Assembly: GCF_037975245.1 (NCBI RefSeq)
Contig: NC_092579.1
Coordinates: 10,343,678-10,407,677 of the forward strand
DNA: 64,000 nucleotides
Source of the DNA: Apostichopus japonicus
Taxonomy: Eukaryota; Echinodermata; Holothuroidea; Aspidochirotida; Stichopodidae
Reading direction: 5' to 3'
Made by a program: the position numbers and the translations under genes. The notes beneath the pieces are model-generated. The model was given only the letters and a program-made list of their open reading frames with translations. It searched no databases and was not told the origin of the DNA. Below, piece after piece: positions 24,901 to 32,880 of this stretch (its first letter is position 1; every line of letters begins with the position of its first letter).

Positions 24901-25550
24901 GGTAAACAGCCGTCAGTAACTTGTTCGCTAATGATAAGAAACACAGAAACATTTTGAAATGGTATTGAGCTGCTGTAATCTCTTTGATGCTGTTTATTTT
25001 GGTTTAGCATATTTTCTTTATCACTATTGTATGCTAGGCTAGGTGTAAATACGATACATATGGCTTAGCCACAGACAGCCTATACAAAACAAAACTGTGC
25101 AAGGATTGCGAAAGTATGTTCTTTCTCCCCTCTCCTCCCTAGCGGAAAGGGAATATTTGTGATTTAATGTGAACATATCATCAACGCCAATTGTTCTTCC
25201 CTGAGAGGGGAAAACCCGATAATAACCGTTAACCGATGTAATAATAATACTGGATAAACTAATAAAAGCTACTTGAAGATTTTGTATAGCCTAACGTTTA
25301 AGCCAAATCGATTTTCTTGCAGTTTGTGTGTAACTGTAGCTTATACTACAGTGTTAGTTGGTCTATCTGGAACAGTTAATCCATTTTAGAAGTAATCGGA
25401 AACTACATTTTTACATTTCGCGCATACCTTCTGGAAACCATCGTCTGCGCCAGTGGACTTTTTCTTAGGACCGGTAGCCGCCATGATATCTTTTTCTTTG
25501 GAAACCGGTGTCACAGGAAAATTTTCTCCTAGAGTGTGTGTTGTTGCCAT
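738..25550 (-). CDS. PDXDC1: PDXDC1-like gene (pyridoxal-dependent decarboxylase domain protein), spliced, 3' partial
   Basis: This gene was identified by reading splice-consistent exons on the minus strand and recognising the PDXDC1 protein pattern in order: LPGP near the N-terminus, TTRIISDTTLWLSRLFR, REGLVRVCRLALNS, ISAASRPGLGQF, VPCNTMFGSQH, LIKDDIASSKTPLLVVAN, GHTDNLGRLR, NLATLSL, SMTLHPGTWLGLP, LAAGLMSSQPQERL and SPVVVFKF. The family has a fold-type-I PLP decarboxylase domain and its role in vertebrates is poorly defined. The fourteen exons listed separately keep one reading frame across GT-AG introns. At the place where decarboxylases carry the PLP-binding lysine (HKW) this protein reads PGTW. 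The C-terminal exons should lie beyond the left edge, because nothing after the NSFNKW exon was recognised in positions 1-737. Assignment to the family is secure. The exact ends of exons 1, 10, 11 and 13 are not. Confidence 0.92.
968..1140. mobile_element. Hairpin element 'CCTGACGTTTCGATCC', copy 1
   Basis: The inverted arms are GGCCTGACGTTTCGATCC...AGCAGGATCTTC and GAAGATCCTGCTAGGATCG..., joined by a loop with a T-run. Each arm is bordered by TGTAAAAGTAAG or its complement. On the left the element continues into a tail with CAAACTGCTTATTCAC. Copies 2 and 3 are at 10.75 kb and 37.8 kb. It is non-coding and looks like a small non-autonomous repeat inside a PDXDC1 intron. Confidence 0.7.
1494..1607 (-). 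CDS. PDXDC1: PDXDC1 exon 13
   Basis: Acceptor ATCTCTCTCAG and donor GTATTT|GTAAGT; 114 nt, phase 0 on both sides. It encodes RLNSLGAINLTDKKEAPKKE, then LKLEGSLKDMFIQAIQVF. The segment is longer and more lysine-rich than in vertebrates. An alternative acceptor 19 bases upstream is out of phase with exon 12. Confidence 0.75.
2046..2206. repeat. 42-bp tandem repeat, about 3.8 copies
   Basis: The unit begins TGGTAGTAGCAATCCCACCA and ends ATCAGCATATTGAA. It lies inside a PDXDC1 intron. Because 42 is divisible by three, a minus-strand frame stays open through it (GGIATTIQYADGVF repeated), but no splice sites tie it to the gene. Confidence 0.85.
2445..2570 (-). CDS. PDXDC1: PDXDC1 exon 12
   Basis: Acceptor ATGTACAG and donor TCTCTT|GTAAGC; 126 nt if started at 2570. 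It encodes SLAAGLMSSQPQERLCALPI, then WLGVQSLGYNGIVNRLTHAA. This matches the LVAGL...LRALPLWLSLQYLG block of the family. The start could be 2568 if the microexon is used. Confidence 0.9.
3482..3489 (-). CDS. PDXDC1: PDXDC1 exon 11, candidate 8-nt microexon (uncertain)
   Basis: A strong donor, ACCAG|GTAAGT, ends at 3482. Upstream is a pyrimidine-rich tract ending TTTGCTGCAG, giving an 8-nt exon AATACCAG. Joined to exon 10 (phase 0) and to an AG two bases inside exon 12 (start 2568), it reads NTSLAAGL, near the length expected for the family. The alternative is a 55-nt exon (3482-3536). That one needs a phase-2 donor in exon 10, which is not present, and part of it overlaps a dispersed repeat. 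Confidence 0.4.
3500..3660. repeat. Dispersed repeat, copy A
   Basis: The segment with AATCCCAAAC, ACCTACATA, GAAATGTACCCC, ATCCTTCTGAAGT and GTGTCACA recurs at 15.78-15.97 kb in the same order and orientation. It overlaps the long version of PDXDC1 exon 11, which argues against that version. Confidence 0.65.
3728..3895 (+). mobile_element. L2/CR1-type LINE 3' end (severely 5'-truncated)
   Basis: A short frame reads FKRQLKTFLFNS, the usual C-terminus of L2/CR1 reverse-transcriptase proteins. It is followed by a 3' tail with AAAGCGCTTTGAAAC and GAGCGCTATATAAGT and a terminal (TTA)n run at about 3872-3890. A related tail ends the 40.0-40.4 kb copy. Confidence 0.7.
4072..4158 (-). CDS. PDXDC1: PDXDC1 exon 10, containing the active-site-equivalent loop
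   Basis: Acceptor CAACAG, phase 0. It encodes AAKRVNSMTLHPGTWLGLPG and then SPAVV. PGTW (4125-4114) sits where catalytic relatives have the PHKW lysine. Two donors are possible: GTTCTA|GTAATC (end 4072, used here) and GCTGTT|GTATCC (end 4087). Both are phase 0. The choice depends on how exon 11 is built. Confidence 0.8.
4425..4473 (-). CDS. PDXDC1: PDXDC1 exon 9
   Basis: A small 49-nt exon with acceptor CTTCAG and donor GTACTA|GTAAGT, phase 2 in and phase 0 out. It encodes HNLATLSLSTVPSSVL, corresponding to the NLATLALG-type stretch that follows WLHVxG in the family. Confidence 0.87.
4831..4994 (-). CDS. PDXDC1: PDXDC1 exon 8
   Basis: The exon is 164 nt, phase 0 in and phase 2 out, with acceptor ATATTAG and donor AATGG|GTGAGT. 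It encodes IASLERLIKDDIASSKTPLL, VVANVGTPMAGHTDNLGRLR and then LWLHVNG. The aspartate of GHTD and the WLHV strand are typical of fold-type-I decarboxylases. Confidence 0.95.
6222..6290 (-). CDS. PDXDC1: PDXDC1 exon 7
   Basis: The exon is 69 nt, phase 0 on both sides, with acceptor TTTTCAG and donor CAATG|GTAAG. It encodes LGLPLSSLCTVPCNTMFGSQ. The VPCNT-FGS stretch lies in the PLP-domain core of the family. Confidence 0.93.
6434..6777. mobile_element. Non-autonomous hAT-like element with 8-bp TSD
   Basis: The terminal inverted repeats are CAGTGGCGGAGC and GCTCCGCCACTG. The flanks are ATATGATG at 6426-6433 and ATATGATG at 6778-6785, a perfect 8-bp target-site duplication of the hAT type. The 344-bp interior has G and C homopolymers and no ORF. 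It sits in a PDXDC1 intron. Confidence 0.85.
7096..7285 (-). CDS. PDXDC1: PDXDC1 exon 6
   Basis: The exon is 190 nt, entered in phase 2 and left in phase 0, with donor GCACAG|GTAAAG. It encodes FDDSSAYYHMDDREGLVR, GFNALYAKPPILYISAASRP and GLGQFVCAQ. Its first bases and its acceptor are copied in a tandem duplication immediately upstream (7262-7350 and 7351-7437). The copied acceptor at 7373 would lead to a stop a few codons later. Confidence 0.95.
7262..7437. repeat. Tandem duplication (89 + 87 bp) covering the 5' end of PDXDC1 exon 6
   Basis: Two adjacent units both start TAGTAGGC-GATGAGTCATC and end CACATGATCAAT (7262-7350 and 7351-7437), with a few mismatches and one 2-bp length change. 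The duplicated part includes the acceptor CTGACAG and the first codons of exon 6. Confidence 0.88.
8275..8430 (-). CDS. PDXDC1: PDXDC1 exon 5
   Basis: The exon is 156 nt, with acceptor TCCAACAG and donor TTTAG|GTAAG, phase 2 on both sides. It encodes LDRTAHLAMLGQSIIAYLS, then HVRRLTTRIISDTTLWLSRL. This is the start of the decarboxylase-like fold and is strongly family-like. Confidence 0.95.
   Translation of the reverse strand, partial: TSIDAKLRQNSSSGNAWTEHHSLSFNFRFQSRSETNNTYNIRHNPVAFKTI
8500..8668. mobile_element. Near-perfect 169-bp hairpin element with two CRE palindromes
   Basis: Arms of about 75 bp pair almost completely. The left arm starts GGGGATAAATACGAGGG and contains CGGTCTTAAATTTGATTTGA. 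The right arm ends with the complement, CCCTCGTTTTTATCCCC. Each arm carries TGACGTCA (8550-8557 and 8611-8618), the core CREB/ATF site. It has no ORF and no clear target-site duplication. It is probably a MITE-like foldback in a PDXDC1 intron. Confidence 0.8.
9076..9453 (-). CDS. Hypothetical 125-codon intronless ORF nested in a PDXDC1 intron
   Basis: It starts with ATG (MNDLGINFELNFRLES) and ends in a stop after YRPGIDEFYSKEC. A basic, serine/threonine-rich middle (KRKASNVDTSNSRN, then a short T-run from a GTA/CTA repeat) precedes a more protein-like C-terminal half (LQKLLILRPSKRLFERF). No domain is recognised and there is no signal peptide or membrane segment. Coding potential is suggested only by length and by the non-repetitive C-terminal half. 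It might be a small nested gene, an alternative exon or chance. Confidence 0.35.
   Translation of the reverse strand: MNDLGINFELNFRLESIAPLSRCFNEEPKRKASNVDTSNSRNLVAKPNNNVSTTTTTTSSNDMTDQGLGLAIFQTRNNTAVTTRTPVEQWSSEPLQKLLILRPSKRLFERFIYRPGIDEFYSKEC
9742..9770. repeat. Perfect 13-bp inverted repeat with 3-nt loop
   Basis: ACCAGTCTCGAAT, CGC, ATTCGAGACTGGT. Weaker pairing extends outward (CTATACACTC and AGTATACAG), for a total of about 55 bases. Intronic. Confidence 0.9.
10755..10935. mobile_element. Hairpin element 'CCTGACGTTTCGATCC', copy 2, with 15-bp triplet repeat
   Basis: The same inverted core as at 1.0 kb (GGGCCTGACGTTTTGATCC... and ...GGATCGAAACGTCAGGCCC). The left border has three tandem copies of GATGTGTAAAAGTAA. 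The right border continues into a tail ending TAAGCAGTTTG, the complement of the tail at the left of copy 1. Confidence 0.75.
11251..11334 (-). CDS. PDXDC1: PDXDC1 exon 4
   Basis: The exon is 84 nt, with acceptor TTTTCAG and donor CCAAG|GTGGGT, phase 2 on both sides. It encodes GQKLEDIIQQLEKIIVQGDE and then QTSTEFP, which matches the amphipathic pre-domain helix and acidic linker of PDXDC1. Confidence 0.87.
11538..11640. repeat. 13-bp G/C-rich minisatellite (C-rich on +, G4-prone on -)
   Basis: About eight copies of AGCCCCCTTCCCC, slightly degenerate at the left. The minus strand has regularly spaced runs of four to five G (GGGGAAGGGGGCTGGGG), which satisfy a G-quadruplex pattern. Minus is the transcribed-sense strand of PDXDC1, so the G-rich form would be in the pre-mRNA. 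Confidence 0.88.
14955..15041 (-). CDS. PDXDC1: PDXDC1 exon 3
   Basis: The exon is 87 nt between acceptor TTGCAG and donor AGACAG|GTAG, phase 2 on both sides. It encodes QLDRERDEALNAWHKKVSAR followed by DLPGP. The short D-[IL]-PGP motif is a PDXDC1 landmark just upstream of the decarboxylase domain. Confidence 0.87.
15750..15970. repeat. Dispersed repeat, copy B, with TGACCT half-sites
   Basis: It shares an ordered series of blocks with 3.50-3.66 kb (AATCCCAAAC, ACCTACATA, GAAATGTACCCC, ATCCTTCTGAAGT). It is preceded by TGACCTCAAATGACCTTTTG, two AGGTCA-type half-sites in complement. The same theme appears at 55.3-55.5 kb. Confidence 0.65.
17787..18043 (-). CDS. Possible alternative first exon of PDXDC1
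   Basis: An open frame in intron 2 on the gene's strand begins at an ATG at 18043 (MFSLLGLVTGEPELDLYN) and ends at a good donor, TGCAG|GTGAGT. It leaves two bases (AG), the same phase as exon 2, so it joins in frame to exon 3 (AG+G, then QLDRERDEAL). The peptide is about 86 residues, acidic and serine-rich (for example SLSSCSSDYSSSLISDLEGF, then SAEESNSSSESVDGE). It could be an alternative promoter-driven N-terminus, a cassette exon or a chance ORF. The serine codon composition and the phase match favour a real exon. No transcript evidence is available here. Confidence 0.5.
21721..22395. mobile_element. Non-autonomous element with CAGGGCTYGCAATA ends and 6-bp TSD
   Basis: The left end is CAGGGCTTGCAATA and the right end is TATTGCGAGCCCTG. 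Both are flanked by TTACAG (21715-21720 and 22396-22401). The interior repeats the word AGGGCACC four times and has no transposase. The end sequence resembles hAT-type ends, but a 6-bp duplication is not the hAT standard. Confidence 0.7.
23398..23474 (-). CDS. PDXDC1: PDXDC1 exon 2
   Basis: The exon lies between a CCAG acceptor and an AAA|GTAAG donor. It is 77 nt, entered in phase 0 and left with two bases (AA). It encodes FIEPSLKQLSEGLEDVMK, corresponding to the helical N-terminal segment of PDXDC1. Joining to exon 3 gives AA+G, a lysine codon, followed by QLDRERDEAL. Confidence 0.85.
25428..25550 (-). CDS. PDXDC1: PDXDC1 exon 1 (start codon exon)
   Basis: The donor is AAG|GTATGCG (intron begins at 25427) and leaves phase 0. 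Two starts are plausible: the ATG at 25550 (ATGATGGC, A at -3, G at +4) and the ATG at 25484 (ATCATGGCGG, an even better context, giving MAATGPKKKSTG). The open frame extends further upstream to 25631 with a third ATG in a weaker context. The next exon reads MFIEPSLKQLSEGLEDV, which aligns with the usual PDXDC1 N-terminus, so this exon adds only a divergent leader. The start at 25550 was chosen as the first ATG with a good context. Confidence 0.6.
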
Positions 25551-25631
25551 CATCGAGTACGTACACTTATCCACGCTGGCAATATTCACTTGCCTTGAAA
25601 AATCCCTTCTAGCCAAGGAAAAAGGAATCAA

Positions 25632-27475
25632 ATAAGCCTAGAGTTGGTGTAACTAGTTCCACGAAAAAACATGCAGCATAACATATTTGATGATCAAAAA
25701 TCTTTGAACAACCAAACATGAGCTCATTATGAATAAATAGGAATATTTGTTTGAATTTATTGGGTGAGAATTAGCATTTACTGTGGACTTTGTCAAACGG
25801 AGGACGAACTTTGAATAAAATTTTGTATCGTTCCGGTAGCATCATTTAACTTCATAGCTAGAGTGTCAATTTACTGAGCCCCTGAATTGAACTTGTGTGG
25901 CACATATGTCTGAGTACTACCATCACTGCAGTGCCAAGGTGCATTATGCCTAGTGGATAAACGGCGACTATGTTTTGTGAAGTAAGTAAAATTGGGATTA
26001 TGGTTGTCATGTCATTACCCAGTGGAAGGAACAGCGACTGAGTAAGGTTGGCCGCTAAATGATTGCGCCTGTTTCGATATTTTTACCTGGATACATGGAG
26101 GACGAACAAACAACAGAATTATCGTTAGGACCATTAGCAATGCAATATACCTAAAGTTGTTCACGTGTAAGTTACACAATGTCAGCACAATGTTAGCACG
26201 ACTATCGTAAACAGGTGTAAGGCACATGCCCACATTTCTAGTTTACTGGGTGGGCAACCTACTGTGGCTCAAGCTAGGGGTCAAAAGGAAAGTGACTGAA
26301 AGTTAGTGTAAAAACTTGCAGTGATAAATTGGCATTAAATGCCGGTATTTCATACTGGTGTTCATACCAGTATTGGGTAAAGAAGGGCACTGTAGCCTGG
26401 ATTTGAGTAAATAATAGGCAATGCCTATGATTTTGTATACATGTGCATATATTAGAAGTAGAACTCTTTCCAAGAATCTGATCTGCAAGCCTGTATTTAT
26501 CACTGGGAGGGAGTGATATTCTACATGTCTACATGTCGTAGCATCAAGTAACATAGAAGTGAAACTGTTAAGCACAAACTTAAGCCAGTCTACTGTTGGT
26601 TAATTTGTTCAATTTTCAATGATTTCTCACCTGCAGTCTATATACAGAGCTGTGTCTTGAACATCATTTACTCATAAGTGCACCCTCAGTCCTTGTTGGC
26701 TCTTCTCATGTTAGCATTGTTATACATTTTTTTCGATATAATACTGTATATAGGTTGAACAATTTAATGATGCACACTTCACTTCTACAGTAAATAATAT
26801 ATGAAGAAGGAATTGAATGACACATGCTATTTTATGAGCACTTGCAGTATCAGTAATTATGTGTCAACTTACAATCCCATCTCATGTTATCACATTGTGA
26901 CCTTCAGGGACATACAAATGTGTTAAGTTTCATATCAATTGCAAAAGAAACCAAGTGGAATCCTACTATATCTTAGCTAAACTCATGTATCTAACAAAAA
27001 TTTTCAAGCAAACATTCAGCTATGCTGCCTGCTATGAAAGTGCCCCTTACAGATCAGAACACTCTTGAATTCCTGATATATGGGCCACAGGTGGGTTTTC
27101 AGCAGAAAGTTTATACTAGAGTTCGCACCTCCAGCTGTAGAGGTGGATGCTTATCACTAGATCTTGTGTACACAAACAACATGGCCAGGCAAGACCACTG
27201 TTTATTAAGCTTGAATGACTTCAGAGTTGACTTCTTTACAGAGTACTTGTACTGTTCCAAAGAAAGATAATCTTCTTAGACAGATAAGACTTATAGGCAG
27301 GAAATTCTAAGTCACACTGGCTTGTTGACTCATACGATTATCATTAGATGCAAGGCTGCACAATTTTGTGTCAATTTCTGTAAGGGGCATTTCATGGCAT
27401 GTAAAATACTGTTGATGAAAATATTTTGGTGATTTTAAATTTAAAAATTAGACATGTTTGTCTTTGCCTCCACAG
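25632..27475. promoter_or_regulatory. Divergent intergenic region between PDXDC1 and the MFSD6-like gene
   Basis: PDXDC1 starts at about 25.55 kb on the minus strand and the transporter's coding exon starts after an acceptor at 27475 on the plus strand. The 1.8 kb between them must hold the PDXDC1 promoter and probably the 5' exon(s) of the transporter. No TATA box or CpG-dense core could be picked out. Confidence 0.4.
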
Positions 27476-27527
27476 GACCTGCCAACTGAGTCTCTTAGAA
27501 AGTTCTAGATGAAATTTTCTCTTCACC
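27476..27527 (+). other. 5' UTR part of the transporter exon, with splice acceptor
   Basis: GTCTTTGCCTCCACAG directly precedes 27476 and is pyrimidine-rich. No in-frame ATG lies between it and 27528 except the out-of-frame ATG at about 27509. Confidence 0.65.
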
Positions 27528-29096
27528 ATGATGAAAGTGAATCAAGCTGGTTGTTCTTTTCTTACCAAATGGAGTACTGCCTTTATGTCTCTCCATGCTG
27601 CTGCAGAAGGCTGTTTCACCCCTTTCATAGCGATATATTTTCGGCAACTGGGTCTCTCGTCATCAAAAATCGGATTTCTTTTAGGCATACGGATCTTAAC
27701 CAGAACTTTCTTCTGCTTATTTTGGCGCCACTTTGCCAGAAAGTTTAACAAGTTAAAGGTCTTGCTGGTTTGTTCAGTCTTTGCAGCAATTCTATTTCGC
27801 GTCGCACTTTCATTTATACCACCGGTTTCTTCAGAATTTCTCCTCGAGTATTGTGCAGATAGTAACCATTCCTCTTCTCAAGCAAAACAGAACCATTCCA
27901 CAACAAGTTTTGACAACCCACCGATTGCTCGTTCTGGTAGTTTGGATGCTGAGTTCCTAAGCAGGTCGCTCCATCATCCTGAAATGTCAAATGTCAAACT
28001 ACACAGGCAAAGACGAAATGATGACAATATTGACTCCAAAACAAATGATTCTATATCATCATCATCATCAAGCATATTTTTTATAACATTTATTGTGGTT
28101 TTGTTTGGGGAGATGTTTGCTTCCAGTTCAGTCCACGTGGTTAGAGCCTCCCTGTATCACCATCTTGATGACACAGATAACCTCAGCTTTTTCCCAGTGG
28201 CTGTAACCATTTGCTCTCTCAGTTATGGAATCTCAGCGGTTGCAGTCTCAGGTGCCATCGATCAAATTCCTTGCATAATCTTTGAAAATAAAAGTTCCAT
28301 GGTCGTCCAGTTTGCATCCTCAGCATTCTTCCTACTACTTGCTACAGCACTGTCCATATTCTTACCGATTTTTCAGTCGCGGTCTCTCCTGAATTCCGCT
28401 AACCGAGTCGTGCAAGCCGGCCGTTTCTTACTCTCAGATCTTCATCACATCTTTCTGGCGTTGAGCTGTTTCGTCCTCGGTCTATTGCTGTCGTTAGGTA
28501 AAGGTTTCTTATTTTGGCATCTCCAGGATTTAGGGGGTACAGAGTTCTCAATGGGCTTCTATCTTTTCATGGAATCCATTTCACATAGTGTCGTCCGCTT
28601 CAACAGTCACTGGTGCATACCAAAGATTGGTCTATTTGGTTTGTTCGGTATAAGCTTTATATGTCTGTCCTTGACATATCTGTTTCTTGGCATGATATCA
28701 AACTCTTGGATGGCCTTATTGATAACACCCATCGCTGGATTCACCCATACGTTATTCTGGCAAGCAATTTCATCATTTTTAGAGCGAACTGCTCCTCCTG
28801 GTCTATTTCATCCTCTGTTCGTTCATTCTGAATCCTTTTCGGCACTTGGTGCCGTCCTTGGTTACATAACCAGTGGCTTGTTGGGGAGGATCATCCGATT
28901 TAAGATAGTGTTTGTAGTATTTGGTATCTTTGCTGCATCTTGGGGTGCGGTTTCTCTGGTCATGATGCATTATTTTCCAAAGAAGGAAACGATTCAATAT
29001 GCCCAGCTGTTCAGATCTGAAGGGGATTCAGGGGATGATGACTCTACATCAGAAGACTGGTTAGAGAAAGCATTGGATGAGGATGAGGAGTTTTGA
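27528..29096 (+). CDS. MFSD6-like major facilitator transporter, single coding exon
   Basis: The 522-residue product has the N-terminal signature of the MFS_1-like/MFSD6 group: a first helix ending HAAAEGCFTPFIAIYFRQLG, then SSSKIGFLLGIRILTRTFF. About 12 hydrophobic segments are visible (roughly residues 15-37, 47-66, 78-98, 182-205, 220-245, 258-281, 305-330, 338-355, 367-390, 393-415, 433-455 and 458-481). A long hydrophilic loop (about 100-180) has several N-glycosylation sequons (NHS), and the tail is acidic (SGDDDSTSEDWLEKALDEDE). It is expected to be an integral membrane protein; the substrate is unknown for this group. The ATG at 27528 has a CACCATGATG context. A CTCCACAG acceptor at 27471-27475 implies an upstream untranslated exon. 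It could be called MFSD6 or MFSD6L, and the symbol is left open. Confidence 0.88.
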   Translation: MMKVNQAGCSFLTKWSTAFMSLHAAAEGCFTPFIAIYFRQLGLSSSKIGFLLGIRILTRTFFCLFWRHFARKFNKLKVLLVCSVFAAILFRVALSFIPPVSSEFLLEYCADSNHSSSQAKQNHSTTSFDNPPIARSGSLDAEFLSRSLHHPEMSNVKLHRQRRNDDNIDSKTNDSISSSSSSIFFITFIVVLFGEMFASSSVHVVRASLYHHLDDTDNLSFFPVAVTICSLSYGISAVAVSGAIDQIPCIIFENKSSMVVQFASSAFFLLLATALSIFLPIFQSRSLLNSANRVVQAGRFLLSDLHHIFLALSCFVLGLLLSLGKGFLFWHLQDLGGTEFSMGFYLFMESISHSVVRFNSHWCIPKIGLFGLFGISFICLSLTYLFLGMISNSWMALLITPIAGFTHTLFWQAISSFLERTAPPGLFHPLFVHSESFSALGAVLGYITSGLLGRIIRFKIVFVVFGIFAASWGAVSLVMMHYFPKKETIQYAQLFRSEGDSGDDDSTSEDWLEKALDEDEEF

Positions 29097-29147
29097 GAAT
29101 AAGCTGGGTGTGGTTAATCTACCATGGATGTGGACCTCCACAGATGA

Positions 29148-29153
29148 AATAAA
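29148..29153 (+). terminator. Poly(A) signal AATAAA of the transporter gene
   Basis: AATAAA lies 52 bases after the stop codon, the first such hexamer downstream. It is followed by a GT-rich/T-rich region. Confidence 0.6.
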
Positions 29154-32100
29154 GTCACTTGGATGTAGGGGTCTCTTTATTTAACTAAATTTTAAACCTC
29201 TCAGCTTTAGCAGTCAAGGTGTTGTAGCATACACAGTCAATTATTTTGTCTGTAATTTGAAAGTATGTTGTTTGTGAATACAGGGATATTCTTGTGTGTG
29301 CTGAAGTTTATTGTTGAACCGAAATTGCTCAAAATTTTCTGCATGTTTGAGTTTATAAGTAGTATTTTGTATGGTGGAAAAATTCAAAATTTCGAAATTT
29401 GGTGAAATTTTATCAACACATCAGGTGACTGCAGAGACAGTGATGTCATCATGTTCACTCAGCTGAAAAAGTCTGTTTTTTATTTTTTGGGGTCTTTTAA
29501 ATTTTATTATAGTTATTTATACAATGAGGAAATGATATTTTTACAAAGGATATATGCATATTTGATTACTATCTTAACAAAGAGAAATATTAAAAGCTAA
29601 AGCAAAAGTTTCAAATGTGTCGCATTTGAAAGATAAGTCGACATTGTAATAAGAAAGTAAAGCACATAGATGCACATTTGCCAGGCGTCTTTACAAATCA
29701 TCCACGGTACTGATTCAATTTTTGGCAGTAAGGAAATCTTGTTTTGGTAAAAATTGGTTACAATTAAAAAAACACATCTAGTGTTAAGAATAATTTCTTA
29801 AGCTTGGGTCTTTTTCAACCAGCAATGTACTGTATAGAAGATATATCTTTCTCATCCTTCTTAATGTCACATAGTATTGCTGGCAGATTTCTGTTTTAGC
29901 TTTGTTGTCACTGTATGTGCAGGGTGTAAATGGTATTTCTGTAAAGATTATGGTGAACCGTGAAAGTGGATTGTAGTTAACAGGAACTTACATCTTCCAG
30001 TATTCAAGTTATTGAAGAGGAAAAAAGGAAAATAAACATGAAGTTAAAAAATAACTGTGAAGATTGAAAAACATGATAGTTTCCAATTGCTGGTCAACTT
30101 GTATGGTTGATGGTCTCAGGAATCCAAATAGGTGTGTTTTGTATTCAGGCCTGTCGAAAGAAGAGGGGGTTGGATGGGGTGACAGCACCGAGACTGGGGA
30201 TCAATTGGTGGCCAAATAAAAATGGAATCAAGAATAATGTATTCTTATATGTAAATCAATGTTTTTCAAAACATGTTTCAATTTAATAAATGGATTTTGA
30301 ATATGTTTTTAACAGGGTAAAAATTTAAGTTTGCATCGTGGCATACTTTTTGGTGCTTAATCTATTAGTTGTTTTAAATGGTGCTACAGGTAATTGTAAC
30401 TGATATTGCAAACTAATTATACATCATATCACATGTCTAGTTTGATATGAAATTTGTCACTTCCAGTAAATTTATATTTGTATTTAATGAGAGTATAGTT
30501 GCTGTGATGAAAGAAAGTAATGACATATTAAAAAAAATATCACTGTTATGTATACATGCATAATGAATTTTTGTAAGAATTTTTCTCCTTAATGATTAGC
30601 AAAAAAATCTATGCAACATTAACCTTGATATTCATGTTGAAGAGGGTACAAGTGTGTTTCTACAATATCATCACATTCAATTATGTACTAACCAACAGCG
30701 TGGACAGAGAACCCACAGAAGCCCTGTAGCCAGGAGTTCTGGGTTGGAGTTATTGAACACTGACAGTTTAAGGAGAAGCACAGTACTTGTGTCTAGTAAA
30801 TTGTGGAGGTTTCCTTTTGTACACATGGTGGTGGCAAAAGTGAGGGGGAGGTGGTGGCACGGTAGTCAACAGGAGGATGGCAGGGGCAATGTCCTTCCCC
30901 TTTCTCCAGCCTGGAGGGACTGTCTCTATGTGTGACAGGTTATCGTTGACCAGGGTAATATTGTGATGTGCCTTGAGCACCCTTATTAAGTATTTGGTTT
31001 GTCTGTGGAAGATTAATAACTATTATCAGTAAAATCTGTGAAGTACAGTTTTTTAGTATAAATATACAGTGAAGGTCTGATGGGTGCAATTTATCATATT
31101 TAATAGTGAGACAAAAGGGCCACTTAAAGGTGGATTTGTATCTTTGCGGTCAAAATAAAATCAAAACGAAAAGATATTTCAAAAGGTATTGTTGCACTGT
31201 CTTCAATAACAATTTTGCAATGGTCAACTATTGGTTACAAAGTTTGTAAAGGTAATTTTACTTAAAGTTTTATAATACTTTTTCAGGAGTTTCCAACTAA
31301 ATAAAGAATTCTCATATATTGTTACCAGGTAATTTAACAATTTTTAAGGAAATAATAATATGCTCAGAGAATGGCAGTAAATTGAAATTTAATTAATAGT
31401 GACTGGTTTTGTCATTTTCTAGCATAATTGAAGGGGAGGTAACCTATAAAGAGGCGCCATATTCTTCATTTTAAATCCTATTATTTTAACATTAATGAAT
31501 AATTGCAATTAATGACACAGTATGAACAATTTTATTCTTAATCCATTTTATATAAATTTTTGGTCTTTCAATTTATTGTCTTTCCTTCCTGATGTTTTCT
31601 GTTTCGTACGATTTGCGTTATTTACAAATTATGCATGTTTGATAGAAATTTATTGTTTTTTAATATTGTTTGAAATTTGATCATTTATTGATTATTTTGA
31701 TTTAATTATATTGGTAATGTTTCAAAGTTTATAGAGACTACTGTGGTATTTAGCAATATTTAGCCAATGTATGTGGCATTTTTTGTCTTTGAAATGTTCT
31801 TTTACACTGATTTATAATAATTTTCAAATTATGAGTAGTATATGTTTGTATATTTGTAATGTTTCAGTAAAACAAACCATCACTGAAACCAGGTAACAGG
31901 TAAACAAACCATCACTGAAACCGGAGGAAAGCTCAAAGCTTGTGGTATAACTACATAAATTAAAATAGTCAACAATTATTCATGTAATTCTATGCAAATG
32001 AATTATTTCTACTAAAGTTTATAATAAATTTTTCCACAAAAAATGAAACTTTATCGAAAATATATACTTATTCTGTTATCTGGTAAGTTCCTTATATAGG

Positions 32101-32519
32101 TTTAACATTTTCGGACTGGAATATGTGAAAGCATTCACATATAGCATTAAGCTGACTTAATTGGATTGTCCAAAGGAGGAGATCCAGGATTTTATAAAGG
32201 AGGGGACGGGTCTGTGATGTAGTTAAAGTTGACTCTTATAGGTCGAGAATTTGGGAAAGAACTTTTCATAGAGACACATTAAATTTTACGACGTTGAATG
32301 ATGCATTCTAAGACATTTTCAGACACATGATTTCTGTAATTAGGTGTAAAGTTACATAATGTTGTGATTATCAGTACTTGCATTTTTGCTTGAGGTTGAC
32401 TGGGGCATGGGTTACCATACTAGTCAGGTGGCTTAGCAACAAATTTTAGGCTTAACGTTACCGGCTGGACAAAAGTACCAAATTTGGCATGGAGTTTCTT
32501 TTTGACCTATCTATTGATT
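29154..32519. other. Intergenic, no gene recognised
   Basis: AT-rich sequence with only short chance ORFs. A direct repeat, AAACAAACCATCACTGAAACC, occurs at about 31869 and 31903, 34 bases apart. Confidence 0.6.
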
Positions 32520-32539
32520 TTATCCGTGGAACCCACTTG

Positions 32540-32880
32540 ATCGGCTACGATTTTCCAAGATGGCGGGCAAAATCCAAGATGGCCGCTAGAAAAAAGGAAA
32601 TGTCAAATATCTGGCTGTAAAAATCAGAGATGAACATATGAGGTGTTTCCGAGGTCACTGAAACATGATGGTCATGGCATGTTGCTTGAGTAACCCACTA
32701 CCAAAATGGCGGCCAAAATCCAAGATGGCCGCCAGAAAAAAGGAAATGTCATATATCTGGCTGTAAAAATCAGAAATGAACAAATGAGGGGTCAATTCAG
32801 GTGTTTCCGGGGTCACTGAAACAGATGATGGTCATGACACGTTGCTTGGGTCACCTATTACCAAGATAGCGGCCAAAATA
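32540..32880. repeat. CAAGATGGC-type repeat, about 2 tandem units
   Basis: Each unit of about 155 bp contains CAAGATGGCCGC, AAAAAAGGAAATGTCA, ATCTGGCTGTAAAAATCAGA, GTGTTTCCG-GGTCACTGAAAC and GGTCATG-CA-GTTGCTTG. An opposite-orientation copy lies at 35.17-35.37 kb. Confidence 0.85.
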